From Prevotella herbatica (lineage in GTDB: Bacteria; Bacteroidota; Bacteroidia; Bacteroidales; Bacteroidaceae), in contig NZ_AP024484.1 in assembly GCF_017347605.1 (NCBI RefSeq), positions 2,184,501-2,248,500 of the forward strand: a stretch of 64,000 nt of DNA, read 5' to 3'. Of the stretch, positions 45,846 through 53,815 are shown in pieces. The notes below the pieces were generated by a model. That model did not search any database, was not told where the DNA came from, and saw nothing but the letters and a program-made list of their open reading frames with translations. Made by a program: the position numbers and the translations under genes. The first letter of the stretch is position 1; each line of letters begins with the position of its first letter.

Positions 45846-47393
45846 ATGAACAACTTAAAAAAAATATTAGTAGTAGCTCTTGGTATACTGACCCTCCCTT
45901 CTTATGGTCAGTTGACTGATGGGTTAGAATACAAACTTGAATTACAGAACACATCCGGCACAGGTAGTCATAATCCTTTATGGCTGAATGCCAATAAATA
46001 TGGTTTGAGTTCTCTTGATAGCAGAAATGGATATTTTCGTGGCGCTGTCATGAGACCTTTCCAAGTTGATTCCGCACGTAAATGGGCAGTAGGCTATTGC
46101 GCAGATATAGTCGCACCATATAATTTCACAAGTCATTTCGTCGTACAGCAGGCTTATCTTGATGTACGTTGGCATAAAGCCTTACTAACTGTTGGAAGTA
46201 AGGAACAGCCGATGGAACAGAAAAACCAGGAACTTAGTAGTGGTAGCCAGTGTTTTGGTATAAACGCTCGTCCTATTCCACAGATACGCCTTGGCATTCC
46301 TGAATTTTGGGATATCCCAGGAACTAAAGGATTTTTAGCCCTTAAGGGACATATTTCTTATGGTATCCTTACAGATGGTGAATGGCAGGAACATTTCAAT
46401 ACTTCAGGGGCTAAATATCAGAAAAATGTACTCTATTGTGGTAGGGCAGCATATATAAGACTTGGCAATGAAAATCGTCATCCTTTAGAAGCAATGCTTG
46501 GACTGGAAATGGCTACTACGTTTGGTGGCTCTGTTTATAGTAATGGTCATAAATATTCTTATGCTTCAGGATTCAAAGATTATGTCAGTGCACTCATACC
46601 TTTTAATGGTAATGATGATAAGTCTTTGTATACGGCAGAAGGCAATATGCTTGGCTCTTTGCTTCTTAGTGTCAGCTATAAGTTCAGTAATTGGAAGATC
46701 AGAGCCTATACTGACCACTATTTCGAAGACGGTTCGCAGATGTATTTATTGGATTATGATGCTTATGGAAGTGGTAACAACTGGAACAAGAAGGTTGGTA
46801 ATCGTTTCCTTGTTTATGATCCAAAGGACGGTATGTATGGTCTAGAGGTTACACTTCCTAAAAATCGATTTGTGTCTACTTTTGTTGGAGAATATCTCTA
46901 TACCAAATATCAGTCAGGACCTGTATATTATGACCATACCCAAGTGATTTCTGATCATATAGGTGGTCGTGATGACTATTATAATCATGGAACGTATGTT
47001 GGATGGCAGCATTGGGGCCAGGTTGTTGGTAATCCACTTTATCTGTCTCCTGTATATAATGAAGATGGTAATTTGTATATAAGAGACAATCGCTTTGTGT
47101 CATGGCATTTCGGTATCACCGGAGATCCCGTTGAAGGATTACACTATCGTCTTCTTATGACTTGGCAGAAAGGATGGGGAACATATTTTGTACCGTATTC
47201 AGATATAAAGAAGAGTTATAATCTGTTGGCAGAAGTAGGGTATACGATGCCTGAAAGAATAGGGCATGTGTATACTCATGGATGGAGTGCTAAAATTGCT
47301 TTCGGATTGGATGATGGCATGTTGAGAGGAAACAACAGAGGATTCCAGTTTACTTTATCTAAGACCGGCATACTAAACTTTAAGAAGAAATGA
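45846..47393 (+). CDS. Capsule assembly Wzi-like outer-membrane protein
   Basis: Encodes 515 aa. Signal peptide ending LTLPSYGQ. The mature protein is a beta-barrel typical of the capsule_assembly_Wzi family: LEYKLELQNTSGTGSHNPLW with LNANKYGLSSLDS near the start, KALLTVGSKEQPMEQKNQEL, INARPIPQIRLGIPEF, HISYGILTDGEWQEHF, and RGNNRGFQFTLSKTGIL at the end. In E. coli, Wzi anchors capsule at the cell surface. Here it sits about 9 kb upstream of an exopolysaccharide locus, so a link is plausible. It overlaps the next gene by 4 bp. Confidence 0.88.
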   Translation: MNNLKKILVVALGILTLPSYGQLTDGLEYKLELQNTSGTGSHNPLWLNANKYGLSSLDSRNGYFRGAVMRPFQVDSARKWAVGYCADIVAPYNFTSHFVVQQAYLDVRWHKALLTVGSKEQPMEQKNQELSSGSQCFGINARPIPQIRLGIPEFWDIPGTKGFLALKGHISYGILTDGEWQEHFNTSGAKYQKNVLYCGRAAYIRLGNENRHPLEAMLGLEMATTFGGSVYSNGHKYSYASGFKDYVSALIPFNGNDDKSLYTAEGNMLGSLLLSVSYKFSNWKIRAYTDHYFEDGSQMYLLDYDAYGSGNNWNKKVGNRFLVYDPKDGMYGLEVTLPKNRFVSTFVGEYLYTKYQSGPVYYDHTQVISDHIGGRDDYYNHGTYVGWQHWGQVVGNPLYLSPVYNEDGNLYIRDNRFVSWHFGITGDPVEGLHYRLLMTWQKGWGTYFVPYSDIKKSYNLLAEVGYTMPERIGHVYTHGWSAKIAFGLDDGMLRGNNRGFQFTLSKTGILNFKKK

Positions 47394-47821
47394 AAAGAAG
47401 TCTAATATATATATTGTCAGTAGTGGTTGCACTGCTAGTATTTCAGAGCTGCGAGTTAGAAACTTCTGATAATGGTGATCTTGATGGTAATTGGCAGTTG
47501 ATGCAGATTGATACCATTGCTACCGGAGGTTCCTATAATGTGAAGGACCATCAACTGTTCTATGCTGTTCAGGTAAGGCTATTGTGTCTGAATGCATATA
47601 ATGCTGGTGTTAGTTCAAATATGTATTTTCATTTTGAGCATACTGCCGACTCGTTGAAATTGAAGCCAGCCAGCAGTGATGGACATGTAATGTATTCCGT
47701 TCCAATGCTTCGTCCTTATGGAATAAATAAAGAACAGGAAGCATTCAAGATCATGTTACTCAATTCAGATAGAATGCAGTTGCGTTCCGACAGTCTCCTG
47801 TTGACGTTCCGTAAGTTCTGA
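47390..47821 (+). CDS. Small lipocalin-like lipoprotein
   Basis: Encodes 143 aa. Lipobox LVFQSC (Cys20). LDGNWQLMQIDTIATGG is typical of the start of a lipocalin-like strand, and the end LRSDSLLLTFRKF is typical of its last strand. It has an ATGA overlap with the Wzi-like gene, so the two are coupled and probably act together in the outer membrane. The ligand is unknown. Confidence 0.75.
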   Translation: MKRSLIYILSVVVALLVFQSCELETSDNGDLDGNWQLMQIDTIATGGSYNVKDHQLFYAVQVRLLCLNAYNAGVSSNMYFHFEHTADSLKLKPASSDGHVMYSVPMLRPYGINKEQEAFKIMLLNSDRMQLRSDSLLLTFRKF

Positions 47822-47829
47822 CGAGCCAT

Positions 47830-48350
47830 AAATTCGCATTCTCCCGCAGATTTATTGCTTCAACTTAAACTACATATTCTCTCGCAGATCCACGCAGAAT
47901 AAATGCAATAGCATGAAACAGTATCGTTTCCTGTTGTGTCGCAACTGTTTTTATCACGGCTATCTGCGTGAGAATATGCCGTTTAATTTGTTTTTTTATT
48001 TATCACATTGTTTGTTTTCTTTATACGTGAGAGCTACATTATCTCCCGCAGATTCCCGCAGACAAACTACAAATCACATATACTCTCGCAGTGTAGCAAC
48101 TGTCTTTATCTGCGTGAGAATAATCACGCAAGAGTACTCAATCTATTGCCAAAGAAGAAACCCCAATGTCTCCCGCAGATTACGCAGATCTCCGCAGATA
48201 AAATACAAACTACATAAACTCTCTCGGTGCGGTAACTGTCTTTGTCTGCGTGATCTATGGTATCTGCTTTAGCAGATCCATTTGCTCAACCTGTCCTACC
48301 TGTCTTTTATCTGCGAAAATCTGCGAGATCTGCGGGAGAACATGCCGTTT
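47830..48350. repeat. Dispersed CTGCG repeat block
   Basis: Several copies in both orientations: TCCCGCAGATTCCCGCAG, ATTACGCAGATCTCCGCAG, then GATCTATGGTATCTGCTTTA and TGCGAAAATCTGCGAGATC ... AACATGCCGTTT. It flanks the Wzi-like gene pair on the side opposite the 45-kb array. Overlapping short ORFs are rejected. Confidence 0.8.
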
Positions 48351-48511
48351 ATACATGTATAATAAAGAATGATGGATAAACTAGTCAAACCCATGTCCAC
48401 TTAGTGTTAAATTGAAAGCAATGCCTATGTTCGTTTTAATTAAACCAAGCATGAATTTTAATACTTCAAGCACACATTTGAGGAAAATGATACATAATTT
48501 GAATTTTAACA

Positions 48512-48543
48512 TTTGCGCGTATGGCAAATGATTTCTAATTTTG
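48512..48543 (+). promoter_or_regulatory. Promoter of the secreted zinc-ribbon gene
   Basis: TTTG (48512-48515), 20 bp, TAATTTTG (48536-48543); ATG 23 nt downstream. Confidence 0.72.
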
Positions 48544-48565
48544 CACCATCATAAACAAGGAGATA

Positions 48566-49288
48566 ATGAAAAAAATATCTTTATTATTTTTACTGATCAT
48601 ACTATCAATTAATGTAAATGCACAAGTTGATTTAGGTCTGATACTGGAGATGCAACAGTATCAGATGACTATGAGTTTACTTAATTCTATACAGAAACAG
48701 GCACAACAGCAAGAACAAGAAGCAGAGAATAATCCTGTGACTATTGTCCGTGTTTTTCCAGAAGCAAACGATAGATTCTCTCTTGTTGTTATAACATCAA
48801 AGAAGGCACGCAATGTAGAAATAATAAGAAGTGAAGATGATGAAAATTGGTATAAAATAAATGTAAGTAGTGTTTTAGCCGGAGCCGGTTCAATGTCTTA
48901 TATCTTTACAACTACGAGTGTGCTACCTGGTGATAGAGTAACAGTAAGAGACGTTAATAATCAAAAGTTGATGTATACATTTACAGTACCAAATAAGGAG
49001 ACCGCAGAATATCAAAACTATATAAATGAACAGCGTCAAGCTAATAGAAACTTTCTTAGTTTCATGAATTCAATGAATAGTGGTAACACTCAAACTTCCA
49101 CTTACTCTTCTACGACAAGTGGCGCAGTTTGTTCGTTATGTCATGGAACAGGTTTTATAGATGATGAGGTTCCCACGTATGGTCAGACTGGAACAAAATG
49201 GTGCCCTGGATGTAATGCAAATGTTCCTTTATCTCACTGCCATGGTTGCAAAGTATGTCCTTCGTGTAGAGGGAAAGGACATTATTAA
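48566..49288 (+). CDS. Secreted protein with C-terminal DnaJ-like zinc ribbon
   Basis: Encodes 240 aa. Signal peptide 1-19 (SINVNAQ). Residues 30-60 are Gln/Glu-rich and probably helical (LNSIQKQAQQQEQEAENN). Residues 60-145 are a beta domain that reads like an Ig/fibronectin fold (VVITSKKARNVEIIRSEDDE, LPGDRVTVRDVNNQKLMYTF). The C-terminus has eight cysteines in four CxxC pairs: CSLCHGTGF at 189-197, CPGC at 213-216, then CHGC at 225-228 and CPSCRGKGHY at 231-240. This resembles a DnaJ cysteine-rich zinc domain. An exported zinc ribbon is unusual. Promoter present; no operon partner. Confidence 0.75.
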   Translation: MKKISLLFLLIILSINVNAQVDLGLILEMQQYQMTMSLLNSIQKQAQQQEQEAENNPVTIVRVFPEANDRFSLVVITSKKARNVEIIRSEDDENWYKINVSSVLAGAGSMSYIFTTTSVLPGDRVTVRDVNNQKLMYTFTVPNKETAEYQNYINEQRQANRNFLSFMNSMNSGNTQTSTYSSTTSGAVCSLCHGTGFIDDEVPTYGQTGTKWCPGCNANVPLSHCHGCKVCPSCRGKGHY

Positions 49289-49985
49289 TAAATGTACCTT
49301 GAAAAATAATGATAATTTAGTTGATGAAAATGTCATCGCTTACATTAGTTTTATTTACTTTCTGCAAAACCATTAAAAATAACAAGTACCTTTATTATAT
49401 CAGTTTTAGCTAATGCGTTAAAGATCCTAGAGAGGAAACAAATAATTGATATTTTAACCAGAAAACTTAGTTGCAAATATAGCAATAGGCAGTCAAAAAA
49501 TAGCTGCTACCATTAAAAAAAATTGCTCATTGTCTGAGTGGGAGCGTAATAAAAATCAACTCGGAATAATTTCATTACCAAGACAAACTTTACGATATGT
49601 TCTACTCCTTGAGATTAAAAGTCCTCTCGTATTTTATAGAGCAGCGATGATTCTAAAGTTGCTACAGTTTCTGATAGAAGAGAAATATCTTCGGTATAAG
49701 AAAATACTACAAATATGAATGTTACTCTAAGCTATTTTTCAGATCAACCTTTTCCTCATAATATGTAAAGTCTCAATAGGTAGTTAATGATGTATCTTTT
49801 AAAATTTTATTTTAAAAATTAGTGAGTAAACGAATATCGCCCTGCGAGTTTATAAATATAAAAGTCTAGGAAATCTAAAGTAATCTAATAATACCAAGAA
49901 AAACAGACATAAAAGTTCCCTTTAAACCATTAGCAGAGTAAGCTTGCTTACGATGCTGTGGCGAGGGAGCTTTTTTCAAAGAAAA
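49289..49985. other. AT-rich intergenic DNA
   Basis: About 700 bp. A 62-codon frame at 49530-49718 (LSEWERNKNQLGI...) has no promoter, signal or recognised motif and may be decayed coding DNA. The hairpin GTAAGCTTGCTTAC at about 49939-49952 lies just before the repeat below. Confidence 0.4.
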
Positions 49986-50047
49986 AATATCGTGCAAGCG
50001 AGAGCAGAGCCAAGCTGGCTTGAGCTATGCCGAACGCAGCCGATATT
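49986..50047 (+). repeat. Dispersed structured repeat (copy 1)
   Basis: Outer stem ATATCG/CGATAT, GCAAGCGAGAGCAGAGC, inner hairpin CAAGCtgGCTTG, conserved GAGCTATGCCGAACGCAGC. Related to the 74-bp tandem units at 37 kb and to copies at 53.68 and 53.75 kb in the other orientation. Confidence 0.82.
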
Positions 50048-50284
50048 CTTTATCAAAAAAATTCGGTTGAGAATCATCAGCATACTTTTCCGCATTCCCC
50101 AACCTGTCTTTTATCTGTGTATGTCTGCATAATCTGCGTGAGACAATACCGTTTATATATGCAAAAAAGAGTGTGATGAATATGAAACAACCAAAACGGC
50201 CGTTCACGCGTTTCTCGCGGAAACAAAATGCAGAAACAAAAGGAAATTCGCTTGAGTTTATTGCTCACATAATTTTAGAAAAAC

Positions 50285-50455
50285 TTGCATGAAACGCACC
50301 TAAAGGCGCCAGGAAAAAATACAGAAAAGTTGTTTGAGTGATGAGTAGAGGAAGCTTTCCTGTAGTTTTCTTCCATGTAAGTAATAGTTCTTTCAATCTA
50401 CTCACGCGAATTTCTTGTAATTTTTTCCTGGCATCTTTAGATGCGGTTTCCTGAT
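50285..50455. repeat. Small palindromic element with hairpin arms
   Basis: The left arm carries GCACCTaaAGGCGC (50296-50309) followed by CAGGAAAAAAT. The right arm carries, in opposite orientation, TTTTTTCCTG then GCATCTttAGATGC (50431-50444). The arms are inverted repeats of about 60 bp around a 50-bp centre. A third copy of the arm (GCGCCTttAGGTGC, 53593-53606) lies beyond the helicase gene. Confidence 0.72.
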
Positions 50456-50509
50456 AATTAACAAAATAACATGAACAATAATGGGCCGTTTTTCCTTAGT
50501 TTCCTTAGA

Positions 50510-50640
50510 TTTATTTCCGCGAGAAACGCGTGAACGGCCGTTTATTTGTTACATAGTTAATTGCTCCCTGCGAGAACGGTCGCTATATTTTTAATTGAAT
50601 ATATCTACGAGATCTGCGGGAGAACATGCCGTTTGCACCT
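50510..50640. repeat. ACGGCCGTT and CTGCG dispersed repeats
   Basis: TTCCGCGAGAAACGCGTGAA then CGGCCGTTTATTTG (about 50514-50548), a second degenerate copy CTGCGAGAACGGTCGC (50568-50583), and a CTGCGGGAGAACATGCCGTTT copy. The same motif is at about 42.84, 44.70, 50.20 (other strand) and 53.82 kb. Confidence 0.65.
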
Positions 50641-50736
50641 CAAATATGTTTGCCTCAGCTCTCACTTCCATAAGATTAAATTCCTTTGAATGTCGGCTGC
50701 CTGAATTGTTCCCTGCTATTTTTTCTGCCTTAAAAC

Positions 50737-50767
50737 TTGTATCGATATGTATTTTTTATTACCTTTG
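50737..50767 (+). promoter_or_regulatory. Candidate promoter of the VapE-type gene
   Basis: CTTG-type -33 (TTG at 50737-50739), about 20 bp, TACCTTTG (50760-50767). Transcription would start near 50773, so the left inverted repeat would form the 5' leader. Confidence 0.55.
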
Positions 50768-50781
50768 TATCGCAGAACAGT

Positions 50782-50919
50782 CATGAAAAAATGAAATTCT
50801 GAAAAAGTACTAAAACTGTCAAATAACCTCCACGCATAGTGTAAGTTTCTGATAAATAACCTTTTAGCCGTGGAGGATAACCTCCACTATCCTCCACTAT
50901 CATGCACTGATTTGTAAAC
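50782..50919 (+). repeat. Left inverted repeat flanking the VapE-type gene
   Basis: Matches the reverse complement of 53334-53470 over about 135 bp with gaps. The best conserved parts are AACCTCCACGCAT, AACCTCCACTATCCTCCAC, and TTTGTAAAC. Heptamers: CCTCCAC at 50827, 50881 and 50891, GTGGAGG at 50870. The pair GTGGAGG-ATAA-CCTCCAC is a perfect palindrome. Confidence 0.88.
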
Positions 50920-50945
50920 AAAAAAGAAGAATAACGCTTTAGAAC

Positions 50946-53030
50946 ATGAAAATTTCAATTATTAGAAAAGAAAAAGACGAAAAATTCTATACAAGAACTG
51001 AACTCGCCACTATCTACGAAAACATTATCTCCGGCAAATATGCCGATGAAGTAAACAAAGTAAAACAAGATTTTCCCCTCACCTTCCTTCACAATGGACC
51101 GAAATTCAACGACCTGGATTCTGTGAAAAAAGCTAGACGCATCTGTTTCACTGCTGAATGGAAAAAGGCCGATGGAAAAAGTGTCATTGAGAATTTCAAT
51201 GGTCTTATTCTCCTAGAGATTAATAGACTCACAGATGAAGATGAGGCTAAGAAAATCCGTGAGATGGCTGCACAAATCCCTTACACCATCATGACATTCG
51301 CTGGAATCACTGGTTGTTCCGTGAAAATCGTATGCCAAGCAACATTCCCAGATGGCAAACTGCCTGATGATGACCGACTGGCGTTCATCAATGAAGCCTA
51401 CCGAAAACTTTTTTATATCTATAGCACTCAACTGCAGATGGCAATAGATAAAATTCAACCAACACTAGAATCTTCATGCTGTGTGTCGGTAGATCCAGAT
51501 GCAGTCTTTCGTGAAGATGCAGTTCCGTTGATTATCAAAAATACAGAAAATACGCCTAGTCTCAAACCACTTGTCATGCCGAAAAGAGCAGACGAACTGC
51601 CAATCTTCCCAGGAAGAACAAAGTTGCAGACTAATCAGCTGTTCTTTCATTACTGTTTCATGGATGCAATTAATAAAACCAGACTTGAAGATGAAGACTA
51701 TAAAGTACCCAACTTTCTTACACTCCTTGCAAAATATTGCAATGAATCAGGACTTCCTATGATGATGTGCGTAAAACTCATCAAGTATAACTCTGAATTC
51801 GGAAGCGATGAGCTCATGGTAGAAAATATTTTTCAGGAAGTATATCACAAGGAAATAGAAAAATACTATCCTGAAAAACATCTGTCCAAAGTCCAGCTTA
51901 TGGCATTTAAGCAGGAAGCATTTATGAATACCTTCTATGAGTTCCGCAAGAATATTATTTCAGGAAAAAATGAGTTTAGATTTAAAGATGGATTCGACTA
52001 CTCTTTTCGACCAGTTGAAAAGGAAGATCGTTACACCATGACACTAAAGGCTCAGAAAATGGGACTTGATTCATGGGATAAGGACCTTGACCGTTATCTT
52101 GATTCCACACAAATTCCACTCTATGATCCAATCAACGATTATCTTGACCACCTTCCGCAATGGGATGGAGTGGACAGAGTGAGTGAGTTTGCAAAAAGAG
52201 TTCCTACAAATAATGCTGATTATATACACAACTTTCACGTGTGGATGCTATCTATGGTGGCACACTGGATGGGGCGTACCAAAAAACAAGCAAATGCTAT
52301 CGTTCCGCTTTTCATCGGAAAACAGGGTTGCGGAAAAAGTTCCTTTTGTGCGATAATCCTTCCGCCGACATTGCAGGATTTTTATAACGACCGCATTGAT
52401 TTCAAGAACGACACTTCTATGTTTATGGCACTTACCAACACTGCATTGATAAATATTGATGAGTTTGATTCCGTATCTTCAGGTAAACAACCGCTATTGA
52501 AATATCTGATATCAACGCCTACTGTAAAAATGCGAATGCCCTATCAGGCAAGCATCTCCAACCGTCATCGCTATGCCAGTTTCGTGGCAACGACAAATAA
52601 TGTCAAACCGCTAAAGGATCTAACCGGTAGCCGTCGTTACCTTTGTATCAAAGTAACTGACAATATTGACTTCACAAGTCCTGTAGAATATGAACAACTT
52701 TATGCCCAACTCGTTGCAGAGATAGCAGCCGGTGAACGATATTTCTTCAATGACGATGAAAATATGAAGATTATGGATGATAATAGACCGTTTGTTGCCA
52801 TATCAGATATAGAACCGATTATCGACAGCTTGTTCCGTAAACCATATCCTGATGAAATGCCCGAAGAACTTGCCATACCTGAGATAATAGACATAATCAG
52901 GAGATATTATAAACTGATAGGTTATGACAAAAAGTCACTTGCTAATCTTGGACGCTTGTTGTCAAACCGTGGATTTGAAGTAAGAAAGACAAACAAGTGT
53001 ATGAAGTATAAGATGGTGGTAACGGTATAA
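50946..53030 (+). CDS. VirE_N / VapE-like superfamily-3-type helicase with DUF3874
   Basis: Encodes 694 aa. The N-terminal 40-185 resembles the VirE_N/BT4734-like domain (FNGLILLEINRLTDEDEAKK, QIPYTIMTFAGITGCSVKIV). A linker follows. The VapE-type P-loop ATPase lies at about 385-620: LDHLPQWDGVDRV, Walker A GKQGCGKS (458-465), Walker B ALINIDEFDS (501-508), sensor ASFVATTNNV (about 546-552), and Arg finger TGSRRYLCIKV (561-565). The C-terminal 70 aa match DUF3874 (ISDIEPIIDSLFRKPYP then GRLLSNRGFEVRKTNKCMKY). VapE proteins are replication or phage-satellite helicases. All ATPase motifs look intact. It is the only gene between two roughly 135-bp inverted repeats. In other Bacteroidales such genes often sit next to capsule loci; the usual HU-like, DUF4248 and amidase partners are absent. 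Confidence 0.88.
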   Translation: MKISIIRKEKDEKFYTRTELATIYENIISGKYADEVNKVKQDFPLTFLHNGPKFNDLDSVKKARRICFTAEWKKADGKSVIENFNGLILLEINRLTDEDEAKKIREMAAQIPYTIMTFAGITGCSVKIVCQATFPDGKLPDDDRLAFINEAYRKLFYIYSTQLQMAIDKIQPTLESSCCVSVDPDAVFREDAVPLIIKNTENTPSLKPLVMPKRADELPIFPGRTKLQTNQLFFHYCFMDAINKTRLEDEDYKVPNFLTLLAKYCNESGLPMMMCVKLIKYNSEFGSDELMVENIFQEVYHKEIEKYYPEKHLSKVQLMAFKQEAFMNTFYEFRKNIISGKNEFRFKDGFDYSFRPVEKEDRYTMTLKAQKMGLDSWDKDLDRYLDSTQIPLYDPINDYLDHLPQWDGVDRVSEFAKRVPTNNADYIHNFHVWMLSMVAHWMGRTKKQANAIVPLFIGKQGCGKSSFCAIILPPTLQDFYNDRIDFKNDTSMFMALTNTALINIDEFDSVSSGKQPLLKYLISTPTVKMRMPYQASISNRHRYASFVATTNNVKPLKDLTGSRRYLCIKVTDNIDFTSPVEYEQLYAQLVAEIAAGERYFFNDDENMKIMDDNRPFVAISDIEPIIDSLFRKPYPDEMPEELAIPEIIDIIRRYYKLIGYDKKSLANLGRLLSNRGFEVRKTNKCMKYKMVVTV

Positions 53031-53037
53031 AGCTATG

Positions 53038-53082
53038 AACGCAGTGGCAACAAAAACTATTTCTATGTCACTGCGTTTTTTG
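53038..53082 (+). terminator. Terminator of the VapE-type gene
   Basis: AACGCAGTG (53038-53046) / CACTGCGTT (53069-53077), 9-bp stem, then T-run. Confidence 0.85.
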
Positions 53083-53100
53083 TTTTATGAATATTGATTT

Positions 53101-53210
53101 CCGTTTCTACGATCAAACGTTTGCGTTATGTCGATCAAACGTTTCCGTTTCTACGATCAAACGTTTGCGTTATATCGATCAAACGTTTCCGTTTCTACGA
53201 TCAAACGCTT
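53101..53210. repeat. Five 22-bp iteron-like direct repeats
   Basis: CGATCAAACG occurs at 53110, 53132, 53154, 53176 and 53198, exactly 22 bp apart, alternating CGTTTGCGTTAT and CGTTTCCGTTTCTA tails (44-bp higher-order unit). They lie between the helicase gene and the right inverted repeat. Plasmid iterons typically have this length and regularity. Confidence 0.9.
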
Positions 53211-53333
53211 CCACTTTGTTGATAAAACGTGATTATTGATGGCTAAAATAGTCAATAAGTAAATATATTTTACCACTTCGCTATTTAATATAATCTTGAT
53301 TTTCGTTTAGATACAGCTCTTTATTTCTCAATA

Positions 53334-53470
53334 GTTTACAAAATAGTGGATGATGGTGGAGGATAGTGGAGGTTAACCTCCACCTTTAAATGGTTATCCA
53401 CCAGTTATTTATGTGATGCGTGGAGGTTTTTTGTCTGTTTTAAACTTTCTGGAGAATTTTAATTTTCTGC
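53334..53470 (-). repeat. Right inverted repeat flanking the VapE-type gene
   Basis: Mirror of 50782-50919. Heptamers GTGGAGG at 53356, 53366 and 53420, CCTCCAC at 53377. Successive spacings 10, 11 and 43 bp are the same as in the left copy (50891, 50881, 50870, 50827 read outward). Confidence 0.88.
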
Positions 53471-53570
53471 CAATTTGCATGTAATAAAATATTGCAACAG
53501 GAATACTGTAAATTCTGTAAAACTAGGGAGATAGTCCTCGCAGAATCGTATAATTAATGGCTTATCAGTA

Positions 53571-53620
53571 ACTTTCCTGTAATTTTTTCCTGGCGCCTTT
53601 AGGTGCGTTTCATGCAATTT
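53571..53620 (+). repeat. Hairpin repeat, third arm copy
   Basis: TTTTTTCCTG, then GCGCCTttAGGTGC (53593-53606), then GTTTCATGCAA. It is the same sequence as the left arm at 50285-50340 read on the other strand, so it faces that arm across the helicase element. Confidence 0.75.
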
Positions 53621-53678
53621 TGTCAAGCCCTATATGTGATAAACTTTCCTTGGTTTCTGCATTTTATTTATTTCATGA

Positions 53679-53742
53679 ATATCTAGCTGCACTCAACATA
53701 GCTCAAGTAAACTTGGCTCTGTCTTCGTTTGCAAGATATTTA
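53679..53742 (-). repeat. Dispersed structured repeat (copy 2)
   Basis: Outer AATATCT/AGATATT, inner hairpin CAAGTaaACTTG, conserved CATAGCTC on this strand (GAGCTATG on the other). Confidence 0.8.
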
Positions 53743-53752
53743 AATTCTTTCA

Positions 53753-53815
53753 ATATCTAGCTGCGTTCGGCATAGTTCAAGCTAGCTTGGCTCTGCTCTC
53801 ACTTGCAAGATATTT
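53753..53815 (-). repeat. Dispersed structured repeat (copy 3)
   Basis: Outer AATATCT/AGATATT, inner hairpin CAAGCtaGCTTG, and GCTGCGTTCGGCATAGTTCA; followed directly by TTCCGCGAGAAACGCGTGAA of the ACGGCCGTT repeat family. Confidence 0.8.

Noticed and set aside
47913..48272. 119-codon and 69-codon ORFs after the lipocalin-like gene
   Set aside because: They lie fully in a repeat block and have no signal, promoter or family resemblance.
49530..49718. 62-codon ORF
   Set aside because: No promoter, no recognised motif and AT-driven composition; mentioned only as possible decayed DNA.
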